Shown: positions 10,271 to 22,290, counted from the first letter of the stretch. The stretch: DNA of 64,000 bases from Humulus lupulus (GCF_963169125.1 NC_084795.1:142079766-142143765); one strand, 5' to 3'. The notes: generated by a model not told the origin, from the sequence alone. A program made the numbers and translations.

Positions 10271-11185
10271 TGTTGAAAAGAATTATAAGATAAAGATTAT
10301 CAATACTAAAGCCTTAGAAATTTTAGTGTAAACTCCAAGAATAATTGCAAAAGAACAATGGTGAAATCAGTTTGTATTCAATATGGTGCACTTGCTACAC
10401 TCAATTTTCCAACCCCCCTCAGGTGAGGTTAGAGTTCATTTTATAGGGGGCTCTAATGGCCCTGGATACATAGTGGTCCAGAAGGTACACGAGTACACTA
10501 ACAGGAGAGTGGCTCCAGGGGTAGTGGTGTCGGCTCTGGTACATGGTCAGAGATCATGGGAGCACCTCACCTTTTGTACCTGGTCATGACTCCACCACTC
10601 GCCTTGTACGGGTGTCAGAGACATGGTGGTGGTGTAGCCACTCTTCGTACTATTCCCAACCGCCACTACTTGTCAAGTACGGGTGTCAGGCCCGTCCCTT
10701 GATCCTAGCAGGCACGTACGTACCCCTTTAGAGGTACCTTGTTCGTACTCTTTTTGTCTCTTGTGGGCCACCTTGAACACTGGCATCACGAACGTAGGGC
10801 CTTGGGACGAGATCCATTGGGGCGAGGTCGCCTTATATGCGTAGCTCTTTGTGAGAGGCCTTCACGAGATGCCGAGGGGGTGACACAGCCTCGCAGCTGG
10901 GCACGGTCGAGGGGCCTCGCACGGCCAAGGCGGCATGCCCTCGCGTGGCCTCGGTAGACTAGCGCGCGGACGCGAGGGGCATCGCACACGTGAGGCAGCA
11001 TAGCCTCGTGTGGCCTCGGTAGACTGGTGCGCAGACACGGCCTCGCGCCTGGGCGTGGCCGAGCGAGACGGGGGCCCAAGCGTCTCGCTGCTCAGACACT
11101 CATTTGGGCCTTTATTTAGGCCTTTATGGGACCTTAGCGCGTGTCTTGGATCTTTTACGGGCGTGGAATATTGAGCATCCACAGT
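10271..11185. mobile_element. Candidate solo LTR, GC-rich 3' half
   Basis: Starts TGTTGAAAAG and ends CATCCACA, flanked by GTTA on both sides (10267-10270 and 11186-11189), giving TG...CA with a 4-bp direct repeat. The first half is AT-rich; the second (about 10740-11160) is strongly GC-rich. Immediately to the right, the sequence resumes inside a Copia LTR, and just to the left (about 10215) a stretch GAAATATTAAACTT matches the start of that same LTR. This suggests insertion into the Copia 5' LTR near its edge. No second copy is in the window, so LTR identity is inferred. Confidence 0.45.
10918..11047 (+). repeat. 65-bp tandem repeat, two copies
   Basis: Two diverged copies with period 65, sharing TGGCCTCGGTAGACT at 10946 and 11011. 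They lie in the GC-rich half of the candidate solo LTR. Confidence 0.75.
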
Positions 11186-11564
11186 TACTTTCTAGAATTT
11201 CATGAATTTAGATTATCTAGAGTTCCCTATTCACTAGAGTTTATAGGGTATTCATGTATTTATTAGAGTTTCTAGAATATTCATGTATTTACTAAAAGTT
11301 GTTGAGTATTTAGTATTTTAGAACTCTCATTTCTTAGCTAGTAAATGATAATTATCTATAGTAATCTACTAACTAATAGTTTAATTGTATTTCTATAAAG
11401 GTCCTATAAATAGATATGCAGTCTCACTATTTTGCATCAAGCCAAAAATACAAGTTAAATTATGTAATAAAATGTCTATTCCATCATTATATTATTTCTC
11501 ATATTAACATTAGTTTTCAATAAAGTCTTTAAGTTATCTCCCAAATTTATCTTAATTTTCAACA
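11186..11564 (+). repeat. Copia-1 5' LTR (most of it)
   Basis: Aligns with 15980-16365. It contains TATAAATA at 11405-11412, the likely promoter, and ends TTTTCAACA before the primer binding site. Many substitutions separate it from the 3' LTR. Confidence 0.8.
11405..11412 (+). promoter_or_regulatory. TATA box in Copia-1 5' LTR
   Basis: TATAAATA in the LTR; a matching TATAAATA occurs in the 3' LTR near 16205. Confidence 0.6.
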
Positions 11565-11567
11565 AAG

Positions 11568-11580
11568 TGGTACCAGAGCA
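11568..11580 (+). other. Copia-1 primer binding site
   Basis: TGGTACCAGAGCA follows the 5' LTR by three bases. It differs by one base from the initiator-Met-tRNA-type site TGGTATCAGAGC used by many plant Copia elements. Confidence 0.75.
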
Positions 11581-11596
11581 AGGTTATTGAAGAAAA

Positions 11597-14500
11597 ATGG
11601 CAAGTAGAGGAATGGTCCCCTTTCAAGTTCCAATGCTCACCAAGAGCAACTATGACAATCAGAGTATCAAGATGAAGGCACTACTAGGAGCTCAAGATGT
11701 TTGGGAGATTGTTGAAAAATGCCATAAGGAGCAAGAACATGTTGCTCTTTCTCAAGCTTAATGGGAAGTCTTGATGGATTCAAGAAAGAGAGACAAGAAA
11801 GCTCTCTACCTCATTTATCAAGTGGTGGATGAACATGCATTCGAGAAGATCTCAAATGCAACTACAGCCAAAGAAGCATGGGAGAAACTTCAAACTTGCA
11901 ACAAAGGAGTGGAGTAAGTTAAAAAGATTCGTCTTCAAACTCTTAGAAGTGAGTTTGAACTTTTGTTTATGGAAGAATCTGAATCAATTTTCTGATTATT
12001 TTAGTAGAGTATTGGCAATTGCCAATCAATTAAGAAGAAATGGTGAACCGTTAGTGAAGTGAAGGTTATAGAGAAAAATTATTCTCTCTGTGATTCCAAC
12101 CTTTGAATAAATTTCTACAAACATTGAAGAAAATAAAGATTTAGAAACAATGATTGTTGACAAATCATGGGTTCTTTACAAGCTAATGAGGAGAAGCAAA
12201 AGATGAAAAAGAAGCAAAAATAGATTGTGGAGCAATTACTACAACTCAACTTAAAGGAAGAAAATTTCGGCAATAATATAGATAAAAAAGGAAGAGGAAA
12301 TGACCAAGGAAGCAGACGTGGACGTGGCCGTGGATAAGGAAGAGAAGAAAGGGGTGGCTTCAACAACAACAATCCAAATAACTTCAACAATGGAGAAAGA
12401 AGTCGAAATCCACAAGCAACAAGAAGGCGCAGAAGAGGCAACTCAATGTCAAGGAATGATAAATCCCACATAAAATTCTACAATTGCAATAAGTTCGGCC
12501 ACTATGCCTCTAAGTGTAGATGAAGGAAGGTTGAAGAAAATGTAAATTTCATCGAAGACAAAGGTGGAGAAGAAGGAACATTTCTATTAGCTTGCAAGAC
12601 AAACATGAAGGTCAAGAAAACAAGTGGTGTCTTGACATCGACGCTAGCAATCACATGTGTGGACAAAGAAGAATGTTCGTGGAGCTCAATGAAGCAGTAA
12701 AAAGAAATGTCTCTTTAGGAGATGAGTCAAAAATACTAGTGGAAGGCCAAGGTAAAATTCTCATATGCTTGAAAAAGGGAGGCCATCAATTCATCTCAAA
12801 CATTTACTTTGTGGCCAACATGAAGAACAATATTTTGAGTTTGGGTCAATTGCTAGAGAAAGTTTATGATATTCACTTAAAAGAAATTATCATTTTCTTA
12901 AGAGATGATACAAGTAATTTGATTGCCAAGGTGCTTATGTCAAAGAATAGAATGCTCCTCTTGAATATTCAATATGATGTTTGAAAATGCATAAAGGCTT
13001 GCTATAACGACTCATCATGGCTTTGGCATCTACGTTTTGAACACCTTAAATTTGGCGAGCTCAAACTTTTGGAGAAGAAGGAGATGGTGAGAGGCCTTCT
13101 GTGTATCAACCAACGAGATCAACTTTGCGGAGGATGTTTGCTTGGAAAGCAATCTCGGAGAAGCTTCTCAAAAAAGTCATCTTCAAGAGCCACCAAGCCG
13201 CTCGAGCTCGTACATACTGATGTATGTGGCCCGTTAAAACCAAACTATTTTGGTAAGAGTAAATATTTTATCATTTTCATTGATGACTTTTCAAGGAAAA
13301 TATGGGCTTATTTTTTAAAGGAGAAGTCTGAAGTATTCGAGAAATACAAGAAGTTCAAAGCTCTTATTGAGAAAGATAGTGGTCTTCCTATAAAGGCCAT
13401 GAGATCTGACCGAGGAGGAGAATTCACATCAAACGAGTTCCAAAAGTATTATGAAGAGCAGGGAATTCGTCTCCCCTTAACGATGCCAAGATCCCCCCAA
13501 CAAAACAGATTGTCAGAGAGGAAGAATCGAACCATACTCAATATGGCTCGTAGCATGCTCAAAAGCAAAAGAGATCCCAAGGAGTTTTTAGCTGAAGCAG
13601 TGGCTTGTGCAGTCTACTTGGAAAATCACTCTCCAACAAGAAGTGTGTATGAGAAGACACCTCAAGAAACATGGAGTGGAAGAAAGCTCGTAATTTCTCA
13701 ACTCAAAGTCTTTGGAAGTATTGCTTATGTTCATGTGCCCGATGAGAGAAGAACCAATAAGCTTGATGATAAAAGTAAGAGGTATGTATTCATCGGCTAT
13801 GACTCAAGATCCAAAGGCTACAAATTGTACAACCTAATTACAGGCAAGATTCTCATTAGTCGTGATGTATAGTTTGATGAAGAAGATTCTTGGGATTAAA
13901 ACACACAAGAAGACAAATATTATTGTCTTCCTTACTTTGAGGAAGAAGAAGAAGAAGAAGTGGAACAACAAAGGATGGAAGAAGAATCTCAAGAGCCTAC
14001 TTCTCCACTAATCTCACCAACCAGAAACTTACAAGAAGATTCATCAGGTGAAAGTTCGAATGAGAAGACGCCACACTTCAGAAGCCTACAAGAGCTTTTA
14101 TGAGGTAACTGAAAACCAAAATGACATCTCTCTTATGTGTCTATTTTGTGATTGTGAACCTCTAAGCTACCAAGAAGCGACAGAAAGCAAGAAGTGGAGA
14201 GACTCCATGTATGACGAAATCAATTCAATCATGAAGAACAACACATGGGAGCTAGCTACACTTCCACAAGGACACAAGGCGATTGAAGTAAAATGGGTGT
14301 ACAAAACAAATAGGAACGCCAATGGAGACGTGGAAAGATACAAAGCAAGATTGGTTCCAGAAGGCTATAGTCAAAGAGAAGGCATTGACTATGACTAGGT
14401 ATTTGCTCCTGTTGCTCGTCTTGAAATTGTTAGATTAATAATTTCCTTGGCAACCTAAATAGATGGAAAATCTACCAAATGGATGTAAAGTCTACATTCT

Positions 14501-15700
14501 TGAATGGTTTCCTCGAAGAAGAAGAAGTCTACATCGAGCAACCATTGAGCTATGAAGTAAAAGGACATGAAGATAAAGTATTGAAGTTAAAGAAGGTTTT
14601 GTATGACCTAAAGCAAGTGCTGAGAGCCTGGAATACACGAAATGACAAGTACTTTCAACACAAGAATTTTACAAAGTATACATATGAGCATGCACTTTAT
14701 ATCAAAGTTACAAATGAAGATATTTTGATTATATGCTTGTATGTAGATGAATTGATCTTTACAGGTAGCAACTCGAGTATGTTTGAGGAGTTCAAGAAAG
14801 ACATGGCGAAAGAGTTTGAGATGACAGACATTGGTCTCATGTCTTATTACCTCGGCATTAAATTGAAGCAAGAAGACAAAGGTTTTACATCACTCATGAA
14901 GCCTATGCTAGAGAAGTGTTTAAGAAGTTCAAGATGGATCACTCTAATCCAATTGGCACACCGATGGAATGTGGATTCAAGTTGTCAAAGCATGACAAAG
15001 GAGAAAAGGTGGATCCAATTCTCTTCAAAAGCCTTGTTGGAAGTTTGCGCTACCTAACTTGTATGAGGCTGCATATTCTCTATGTTGTTGGAATCATTAG
15101 TCACTATATGGATATAGTGATTGCAATTGGAGTGCAACAACTTATTTCAAGACTGCAAAGAGAATACTTTGGTACATCAAAGGTACAACCAACTACGACT
15201 TGTTTTATTCATTTTCTAACAATTATGAGATAGTTGGATATAGTAATAGCAATTGGAGTGGAGACTTGGATGATAGAAAGAGCACCACTGGATTTGTATT
15301 TTTCATGAGAAACAGTGCTTTTACTTGGATATCAAAGAAGCAATCAATCGTCACACTATCAACTTGTGAAGCTGAATATGTTGCTACAACTTCATGTGTT
15401 TCACATGCTATTTGGCGAAGAAACTTGCTAAAAGATTTGAATGTGCCACAAGAGGAGCCTATCGAGATTCGTGTTGACAGCAAATCAACACTTGCACTAG
15501 CAAAGAATTCTGTCTTTCATGAAAGAAGCAAGCACATCGACACACTTTATCATGACATAAGAGAATGCATTGGAAGAAAAGAACTGAGGTTGGAGTATGT
15601 GAAGTCTCAAGATCAAGCGACATACATCTTCACTAAGCCACTCAATGAAGAAATGTTTGCCAAGTTACGAAGCCTTCTTGGAATCACAAATCAAGTTTAA
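11597..15700 (+). pseudogene. Copia-1 gag-pol polyprotein, many lesions
   Basis: Order: gag from ATG 11597 (MASRGMVPFQVPMLTK) to a zinc knuckle at about 12478-12520, protease about 12620, GAG-pre-integrase and integrase 13020-13870, reverse transcriptase 14170-15060, RNase H 15200-15700. This is the standard Copia order (integrase before reverse transcriptase). Lesions seen: stops and frameshifts in gag (11761, about 11905, 12065), knuckle first Cys replaced by Phe (FYNCNKFGHYASKC), protease D-T/S-G changed to DID (WCLDIDASNHM), stops at 12984 and 13872, RT active site YVDD changed to YVDE (LYVDELIFTGS), and frameshifts near 14916 and 15200. The integrase HHCC and DDE residues (HTD, SDRGGE, SERKNR) are still visible. 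It cannot transpose on its own. Confidence 0.9.
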
Positions 15701-16365
15701 GGGGGGTGTTGAAATATTAAACTTGATTTATTATGGTTAGTTCTAGAATTTTCATGAATTTAGAGTTTCTAGAGTTTCCATGTATTTACTAGAAGAAAAG
15801 AAGTGAGGTTGGAGTATGTGAAGTCTCAAGATCAAGGGACATACATCTTCACTAAGCCACTCAAGGGAGAAATAAGCCACTCAAGGGAGAAATGTTCGCA
15901 AAGTTACGAAGCCTTCTTGGAGTCACAAATAGTTTAAGGGGGGTGTTGAAATATTAAACTTGATTTATTATGGTTAGTTCTAGAATTTTCACGAATTTAG
16001 AGTTTCTAGAGTTTCCATGTATTTACTAGAGTTTGGAGTGTCTACATGTATTTTTTAGAGTTTCTAGAATGTTCAAGTATTTACTAGAGATTGTTGAGTC
16101 TTCAGTATTCTAGAATTCTCCTTTCTTAGTTAGTAGATGATAATTATCTATAATAATCTACTAGTTAATAATTTAATTGTGTTTCTAGAAAGGTCCATAG
16201 AGTCCTATAAATAGAGATGTAGTCTCACCACTTTGTATCAAGCAAAAAATACAAGTTGAGTTCTATAATAAAAAGTCTCTTCCGTCATAATATTCTCTCA
16301 CATATTAACCTTAGTTTTCAACAAAGTCTTCAAATTCTCTCATAAATTCATCTTAATTTTCAACA
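15699..16365 (+). repeat. Copia-1 3' LTR with duplicated polypurine tract and LTR start
   Basis: AAGGGGGG then TGTTGAAATATTAAACTTG occurs at 15699 and again at 15936. Between them lies about 150 bases that repeat the RNase H end (AGAAAAGAAGTGAGGTTGG at about 15800 matches 15576 onward). The second start (15944) leads into the full 422-base LTR. A short inner repeat, AAGCCACTCAAGGGAGAAAT, is also doubled (15855-15895). Confidence 0.85.
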
Positions 16366-16594
16366 AAAATAGCTAATTTATCAAATAAAATTCATGACAT
16401 ACAAAATACAAACTCAATGACAGTAGTAAATACAAAAAATATAGTTGTTACACTGCCACTTATATAATAATAATAATAATAGAAAAATTAGCTTGAAACT
16501 TGTAGTGTTTCATTTTATTGCACTTATATCTCTTTTGTTCTATTATGAAAGTTGAGTTTTATTTTCGTACATTAGCACATGTCCTTTTAAGTTA

Positions 16595-16990
16595 GGTAGA
16601 AATTTCTATGGTAGGAGCTTTAAAAAAATCCCTACTGGTGAGACTTTTTTGTGTTCTCAACTCGTGAACGGTTTTCGGCGTAATTATTTTTTATGATTGT
16701 GTATATTGTATTTGTTTAGAACATCTTTCAAATTTTCATAAAATTCAGAATAATTTACTGTGCCGAAAATTAGTTTAAAAACAGGCTGTTGCACGCATGA
16801 CTATTTTTTTTTTATGCGCGTGAAAATAGCATGTTTGAACCTAACCTAGTTTTCGGTACCGTAAATTATTTAGAATTTTTTGAAAATTTGCAGGATACTC
16901 TAAATCGCACCGAAAATAATTCACAGGTCAGAAATACAAAAAAACCCCACAGGTGGGACTCTTTTTTAAACCCTTACCATAGAATCCTCC
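16595..16990. mobile_element. Foldback MITE with 7-bp target duplication
   Basis: A 396-base element flanked by TAAGTTA on both sides (16588-16594 and 16991-16997). Long imperfect inverted arms, about 190 bases each, run from GGTAGAAATTTCTATGGTA on the left to TACCATAGAATCCTCC on the right. Inner arm pairs include TTACTGTGCCGAAAAT with ATTTTCGGT...GTAAATT. It encodes nothing. The family is uncertain; the target length does not fit the classic 9-bp Mutator or TA-type elements. Confidence 0.7.
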
Positions 16991-16997
16991 TAAGTTA

Positions 16998-17449
16998 TAT
17001 ATGCTGACTCTTTTAAAATAATAAATATATAATACTAAATTTTTATTAAAATCTGACATAAAAAATAAAGGATAAAGCAAGATTATTATTATTAAACAAC
17101 AAACACCAAGAGTAGAACTTATTCAACTAAATTTGGAGTTGGGAAATGGAAGAGGAAGGTTTGTGGTAACAATATTGGAGGCCGTGATAACGATGCTGAT
17201 GGTGTGGTGGTGGTATTAATTTTCAAACGCGTATAAATTTTGAGTCTCTCTTAGATCGGCTCCGAGTTGACTTCTTGGACGAGTCGATCTCGCTTTCGAC
17301 CTCATCGATCAGCTTTGTTCATTCGCTGTTAAAGGACCACAAAACCAATATCGATCCACAACAAAAGAAGTTTTGGTATCTCTAGACTATCTACGTACCA
17401 ATCAAATGAAGTTTTCTTTGGGTTCGCTTTGCTCTTTTCATAAGATGAA
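16998..17449. other. Spacer with no recognised feature
   Basis: AT-rich at left, then a more balanced stretch (17200-17330) without a sustained reading frame. I see no element ends here. Confidence 0.4.
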
Positions 17450-17905
17450 AGTGGGAGAGAAGATGAAAGCTTTGTTGAAAACTAAAGTTAATACGAGAGA
17501 GAATATTATAATGGGAGAGGATTTTTATTATAGAACTTAACTTATATTTTTATCTTCATATAAAATGGTGCATCTATATTTATAGGACTCTGTAATCTTT
17601 TCTAAAAACATAATTAAATTATTAGTTAGTATATTATTCTAAATAATTCTAATCTAGTAGCTAAGAAATGAGAGTTTTAGAATATTAAAGTTCAGTAAAT
17701 CTTAGTAAATATATAAACATTCTAGAAATTCTAGTAAATACACGAAGACATTAGAAACTCTAGTAAATACATAGAAATTCTAGAAACTCTAAATTCATGA
17801 AAATTATAGAAACTAACCATAATAAATCAAGTTTAATATTTTAACACCCCCTAAAATTGATTTGTGACTCCAAGAATACTTCGTAACTTGGCGAAAGTTT
17901 CTCCA
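17450..17905 (-). mobile_element. Inverted fragment: Copia-1-type LTR plus RNase H tail
   Basis: On the minus strand the segment reads RNase H tail (CCAAGTTACGAAG), polypurine tract (AGGGGGTG), then an LTR homologous to that of Copia-1, down to AGTTTTCAACA near 17473. It is a second, truncated copy of the same family in opposite orientation. Its upstream part is cut off by the CACTA-type element starting at 17907. Confidence 0.8.
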
Positions 17906-17906
17906 T

Positions 17907-19942
17907 CACAACTACAAAAATAGACTTTAATTTCGATTTTTTCGCTTGTTATTCTTCTGATCTCGCGGAGATATTAACCGAAGTTAATCCGAGCGAAGTT
18001 AAAAGTATTTAAAAACCGAAGTGAAAGGGTACCCTTTAACTTCGGTTATTACATAATAGGTTATTACAAAAATAGGTTATTTTTTCCTAAAGAAATATTT
18101 TTATTTTATTTTTATTATTATCTTGGTTTTTTATAAGATATTTTCATATTTATTTTTGTAATTCAAATTTGCAATTATTTTAATATTAATAAATATTTGA
18201 ACATTCCAATAAACTTAAAATAAAATAAATTCACAAACTATATAGACTTAATGTACATATATATACACATTCATACAGAAATAAAAGTTAAGTACCACAT
18301 ACACATTTAAAGTGTTCATACAACTAAACATGTGACGTTCACTTAAGTAATTATTTGAAATATTGAAATTTCTTATGTATTAAATATATATATTTTTTAA
18401 ATTTAGTAGAATTTTCCATCTTGAATGCTTGCCTTGAATTTTGACGGTATCCATAAGCCATGTAGTTCAAAGTAACATTATCTAGTCAAGAGGCATGATA
18501 AAGTTACTTCAAACTAGGGACTTATGGTTATCACCGCAGCACACAAATTCTAGATATCCTATTCAAAACTTACCCCCAAACCTAAAAAGTTCAAATTACA
18601 ACTCTATGAATAAATGCTACATATTTAAAAATATGTTCAATTAATAAATCCTAAAAAATTGTGCAGAGTTTCCTCTGTTTCTATAACATATCTCAATTTC
18701 ATAAATACCCATTAATTCAATAAAAAGAAAAACAACAATCAACATGCATAATTTCATCAGAATCTACCTCACTAGTTTTCAAACTTAATTTCCACTAAAT
18801 TAAATATAAATTAACTATAATTCTATAAATATGTGCAATAGTAACAAATAAAACTAAAGTACTTACTCACTTTCAATTTAATCTTCAAGTAACTGCCAAT
18901 TCAAAACCAAAATACTGCCAAAACAATAATCGCCCTAAAAAGTTTAAACAAAAATAAAGTATTAAAATTATTGAGTTTATATATAACTAGTACCAAACAT
19001 ATTTAATATTTAATACAACTAAACATTAAAACATATTTATACAAATTACTCTTTGAACAAAATATTAACTTGATTTTTTTTATAACAAAACATATTAATT
19101 TATTTATTTTTTTCAACAACAAAATATTAACTTGATTAATACACCAAATAGTTATTATTAATAATAATATTTTATAAAATAACAAAAAATTATCAATTTA
19201 TTAATATAATAATATTAAATTCGGATTAATAAAGAAAATTATCATAAACGCATAGTTAGAAGATTCATACTTTTTAAAATAGTCAAATGGAACTCCAAAT
19301 CAAGATTATCAACCTTAAAATCCTATATATTATAAAAAATGTAATAAATCTGAAATAATAAGCAAAATATATATATAAAAAATCATACGAACAAATATAT
19401 AACGATCCATACCTATTTCAAAGCTCAAAAGCATGTTTGGATGTTGAAAATCTATTCAAAAACTCAAAACAATGGGTATTTTCGACCACCTCCCATACCC
19501 ATTATAAAATGAACAGCTTTATCCTCTCAAAACTAAATATAATTAGTTTTCTATGATCAAGATGAGTTTTTTTTAGCAAAAATGATGGAAGAAATTGGAA
19601 GAAAACAATAAAAATGATGGAAATTAGGTGAAACCATTTTCTCTCTCACGGTGGTAATGGGGGTTTTCGGGTCTGTTTGCGTTTCAAAATGAGAAGACGT
19701 GCAGGTGGAAAAGGGTTTTAAAGACCTTAAACTTCAGTTTTTTTTTTTAAAAAAAAAAAAGCAAAGTTAAAAGCTCTGTTCTACTTATCTTCAATAAATT
19801 TGAAGTAATAGGTTAATTCATTTGAGTACCAAACCAAAATGCGAAGTTAAAAGTCCATTAAAAACTTTAACATCGCTTTTTATGTATTTCCCAACAATTT
19901 TATGTAAAAAAACCAAAGTTAAAGCCTATTTTTGTAATAGTG
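17907..19942. mobile_element. Non-coding CACTA-type transposon
   Basis: Left end CACAACTACAAAAATAG and right end CTATTTTTGTAATAGTG are inverted versions of each other, close to the CACTA consensus. Subterminal words built on GAAGTTAAA recur near both ends (17990-18050 left; 19745-19925 right), typical of En/Spm-like elements. The middle is AT-rich with no transposase ORF, so this is a non-autonomous derivative. The 3-bp target duplication could not be confirmed. Confidence 0.7.
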
Positions 19943-20121
19943 CTTTGACACTACAACAAAAAGGGTTTTTAGGGGCAACGCATGTCGCCCCTAATAAAAT
20001 GCGACTAATGATGTATATTAGGGATGACTAATGGGTCACCTCTAAAAGTTGAGATGTCGTCCCAATTTTTTTCACATGTGTCATAACTTTTGGTCGGTGT
20101 GTCGCCCCTGATAAGTCAACA

Positions 20122-20668
20122 GTCGCCCCTGATACTTTTTTATTTATAAAAAATAATAAAATTATTTTAATAATTAATTAAATTTTAAATTATTAATTTA
20201 AATATAAATTATTAAATTCAAATTCAAATTATTAATTAAAATTTAAATAATTGAAAACAGCTATATTAAAAAATGAAAATAGTATATTAAATATTCAAAT
20301 TAGTTAATTAAGATAACAAATATTCATATTGTTAATATAATGTAACAATAACTAACAATAATATAAACTTATTCTCATAAATCAGCTTCCTCGTCGTCGC
20401 CCCTAATACTTTTTTATTTATAAAAAATAATAAAATTATTTTAATAATTAATAAAAATTTAACTTATTAATTAAAATGTAGATTATTAATTGAAATATAA
20501 ATTATTAATTTAAATTTAAATAATTGAAAACAGATATATTAAAAATGAAAATATTATATTAAATATTTAAATTAGTTAATTAAAATAACAAATATCCATA
20601 TTGTTAATATATTGTAACAATAACTAACAATAATATAAATCTAGTCTCCTAAATTAGCTTCCTCGTCC
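20122..20668. repeat. 274-bp direct tandem duplication at the CACTA left end
   Basis: GTCGCCCCTGATAC (20122) and GTCGCCCCTAATAC (20396) each start a copy of about 274 bases of AT-rich sequence. Each ends in a version of TAAATTAGCTTCCTCGTC. The second copy overlaps the 3' end of the - strand gene, so the duplication copied the last codons together with non-coding DNA. Confidence 0.8.
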
Positions 20669-22290
20669 TCCATATTGTCTTGCGGTTGTGGTGGCCGTGG
20701 TGGCTGTGGCGGTGGCATCGGTCAGGGATATTGGGGAGGTAATGTGGACGATCCTGCTTCATACATGTATGGAGGTGCCATAGGTTGAGACGACGCTACC
20801 CCGTACATGGAAGGATAGGCTGGAGCTGGAGGTTGAGAAGACGAAGCTCCATATATATTGTCGCTATCAGGCATAGGCGACATTTGAATGTTTGGTGGAC
20901 GAAATGAAGGTGGAAAAAATTGAGATAAGAAATTAACTTGGTCAGTCAAATTCTGTACTTATTCTCCAATTTTTCTATATGTTCTGATGAACGTTGAGGA
21001 GGAGCTTGAGACTCGCTGAAGTGAGAGTGTTAAGTAGATGACGACCTCGACCCCTTAAATTTGCAACCCACTCCTCACTCGTATCCACGCCTTTGGCCAA
21101 ATACTTTTTGTAGTACCTCCACCTGATCAACTGTTGTCGAACCATCATTATTGGAAGTGGCAACAGATGTTTGATGAGTTTTTAACTCAAAATCAGCCTT
21201 CAGGTTTTCTTGTTTTTATAAAACGTTAGACACTAACAATAAATATAACTCTATGAATATTAAAAAACATAATTCAAACTTACATAATCATGGCAAGCAT
21301 CGTCGTCCACGAAATCATTTATTGTTTTCTTCCAGTGGTATTCCTTCCATGACTCAATAAGGTCCGGGTTCGCCTAAAAAATATAACTCAAATGTTAGAA
21401 AACATATAATTTAAAAGAACATAATTTTGATAACATTTTAACTTTCACTTATTCTTTTGTGACGGATGGTAGCCAGCGATTTTGTACCCCGTGTTGTAGA
21501 ATACTTTTGTTTCTTTTGATTTTCCTTGTTCTTTGCGGAGCGTGCAATAAATTTTGGACTTTTAAATAACTGACAGATTTGCTTCCACTCCTCCTTGTTA
21601 ACATCCTTAGTTGGGATTTTTATAACCTTGTCCCAATCCTCTAGTCCTTTGTAGTGTTTCTCAAAGTGTTCGAGTCTTATTGTTTTCCTATGACGATATC
21701 GGTTTTTAATCTCTCGATCGATACCATCTATACACTTTAAGAAATCCTCGCGGCCCTCTATTTGATAATACCACTAAATAGAAAAATAAACATATTAAGA
21801 ATATATATACTATATGAAAGACACATTTAAAAAAATCATTTAATATTTTCTTTTACCTGGATCATGCCAAGGACTTGGTCCTTGTATTGTTTAGGCACTG
21901 ATTCCCAAGAATCGAAATATCTGGGAACTTTCGTTTTAATTTGGCTGCCCACGAGGTGGACAAAAGCAGCATGCTTGCCCCCAACAACCTTGTACGTTCG
22001 CGGGCAAAACGTTACTTACAGTGGTTTTCCATTTTCCGCCGCCTCTCATCTAGATATTTTCCAATAGTTGCACCATGACCCTTTCTCTTAGTTGGGATTC
22101 CTATTTTTTATTTACTTATTAACAATACAGAGAATATTAGTATATACAGGATAAACATATTTGAGTGAATAAAAGAAAAAAAAAAGACCTGACTCGCATG
22201 AATTGGGGATCCTAGTAGGAACCGGTTGAGGATCACCACCAACGTCTCCACCGTAGGCTCTAGCCACATCTGTTGACATCTGCTAACACA
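20641..22290 (-). pseudogene. Ptta/En/Spm-type plant transposase-associated protein, broken
   Basis: On minus the region 21700-21440 gives a stretch like EEWKQICQLFKSPKFIARS then KNKENQKKQKYSTTRGTKS, the signature of the plant Ptta/En/Spm transposase family (PF03004). A Gln-rich and Pro-rich tail follows (20949-20660), ending in an acidic DNMEDEEAN-like C-terminus at about 20641. An in-frame TGA at 20722 cuts the tail, and several other stops and possible introns split the rest. In CACTA elements this second gene is thought to help bind subterminal repeats. Confidence 0.65.

Larger units (their letters stand above)
11164..16365 (+). mobile_element. Ty1/Copia LTR retrotransposon (Copia-1), decayed
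   Basis: 5' LTR (about 11164-11564), tRNA-type primer binding site, gag-pol pseudogene on +, polypurine tract and 3' LTR. The two LTRs align along their length with many differences and small indels, so the insertion is old. The first bases of the 5' LTR are diverged or separated by the candidate solo LTR at 10271-11185. The 3' end is duplicated (two polypurine tract plus LTR starts at 15699 and 15936). No clean target duplication was identified. Confidence 0.85.

Noticed and set aside
10739..11182. GC-rich ORFs on both strands as possible genes
   Set aside because: They come from low-complexity GC-rich 65-bp repeats and have no recognisable domain.
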